Positions 34,718 to 34,721 of a stretch of 34,721 nucleotides of DNA are shown here, one piece after another. Made by a program: the position numbers and the translations under genes. Below the pieces are notes generated by a model. It worked only from the letters and a program-made list of their open reading frames with translations, was not told the DNA's origin and ran no database searches. This DNA is from Paracoccaceae bacterium (GTDB lineage Bacteria; Pseudomonadota; Alphaproteobacteria; Rhodobacterales; Rhodobacteraceae), in NCBI GenBank assembly GCA_007116575.1, contig SKIF01000040.1, positions 1-34,721 on the forward strand, given 5' to 3'. The stretch's first letter is position 1; every line of letters begins with the position of its first letter.

Positions 34718-34721
34718 CTCT

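Overview
The window looks like ordinary chromosome from a high-GC alphaproteobacterium, most likely a member of the Rhodobacteraceae. This rests on the GC-rich code, the gene families present, and alphaproteobacterial blocks such as PCMT-like protein/tolC/PopZ-like protein and ftsW/murG/murC. No prophage, insertion sequence, integrase, tRNA, CRISPR array or plasmid function was found. No stretch over 300 bases lacks a gene.

Layout. Positions 193-2798 carry a translationally coupled pair: a membrane alpha/beta-hydrolase-like protein and a cytochrome P450. Minus-strand genes follow: an L,D-transpeptidase lipoprotein, KDPG aldolase (eda) with a LacI-type palindrome, and the classic trio surE-pcm-nlpD. 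Next come the RNase P RNA gene (rnpB) and ribosomal protein L33 (rpmG), both with readable promoters. A DUF2235 lipoprotein gene at 8018-9359 is broken by a stop codon and a frameshift. gatB follows, then a small lytic-transglycosylase-like lipoprotein and an isolated FliM/SpoA-domain protein.

Positions 13315-15558 hold a minus-strand sulfur operon: a persulfide dioxygenase-like beta-lactamase-fold enzyme, two half-size YeeE/YedE transport proteins, and a DUF442/TIGR01244 phosphatase-like protein. Its AT-rich promoter overlaps an inverted repeat. Then come alanine dehydrogenase with a divergent Lrp/AsnC regulator, mscL, a YtoQ-like protein, a PCMT paralogue, tolC and a PopZ-like protein (inferred). 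A YcgN-family cysteine-cluster protein, an Lhr-type helicase, PPK2 and a PdeM-like phosphoesterase follow. The helicase and phosphoesterase are two parts of the ligase-associated DNA-repair set, here separated by ppk2.

The right end carries ftsW-murG-murC and a small membrane protein, then an NMT1/SsuA-type ABC importer (binding protein, ATPase, permease) and a SpoIIAA-like protein.

Four copies of one hairpin sequence family lie just downstream of genes at about 17.5, 22.3, 26.4 and 34.7 kb and probably act as terminators. I did not find one clear, wholly new system. The best leads are the hydrolase/P450 pair, the PopZ-like protein, the four-copy hairpin family, and the isolated FliM-like gene beside a lytic transglycosylase.
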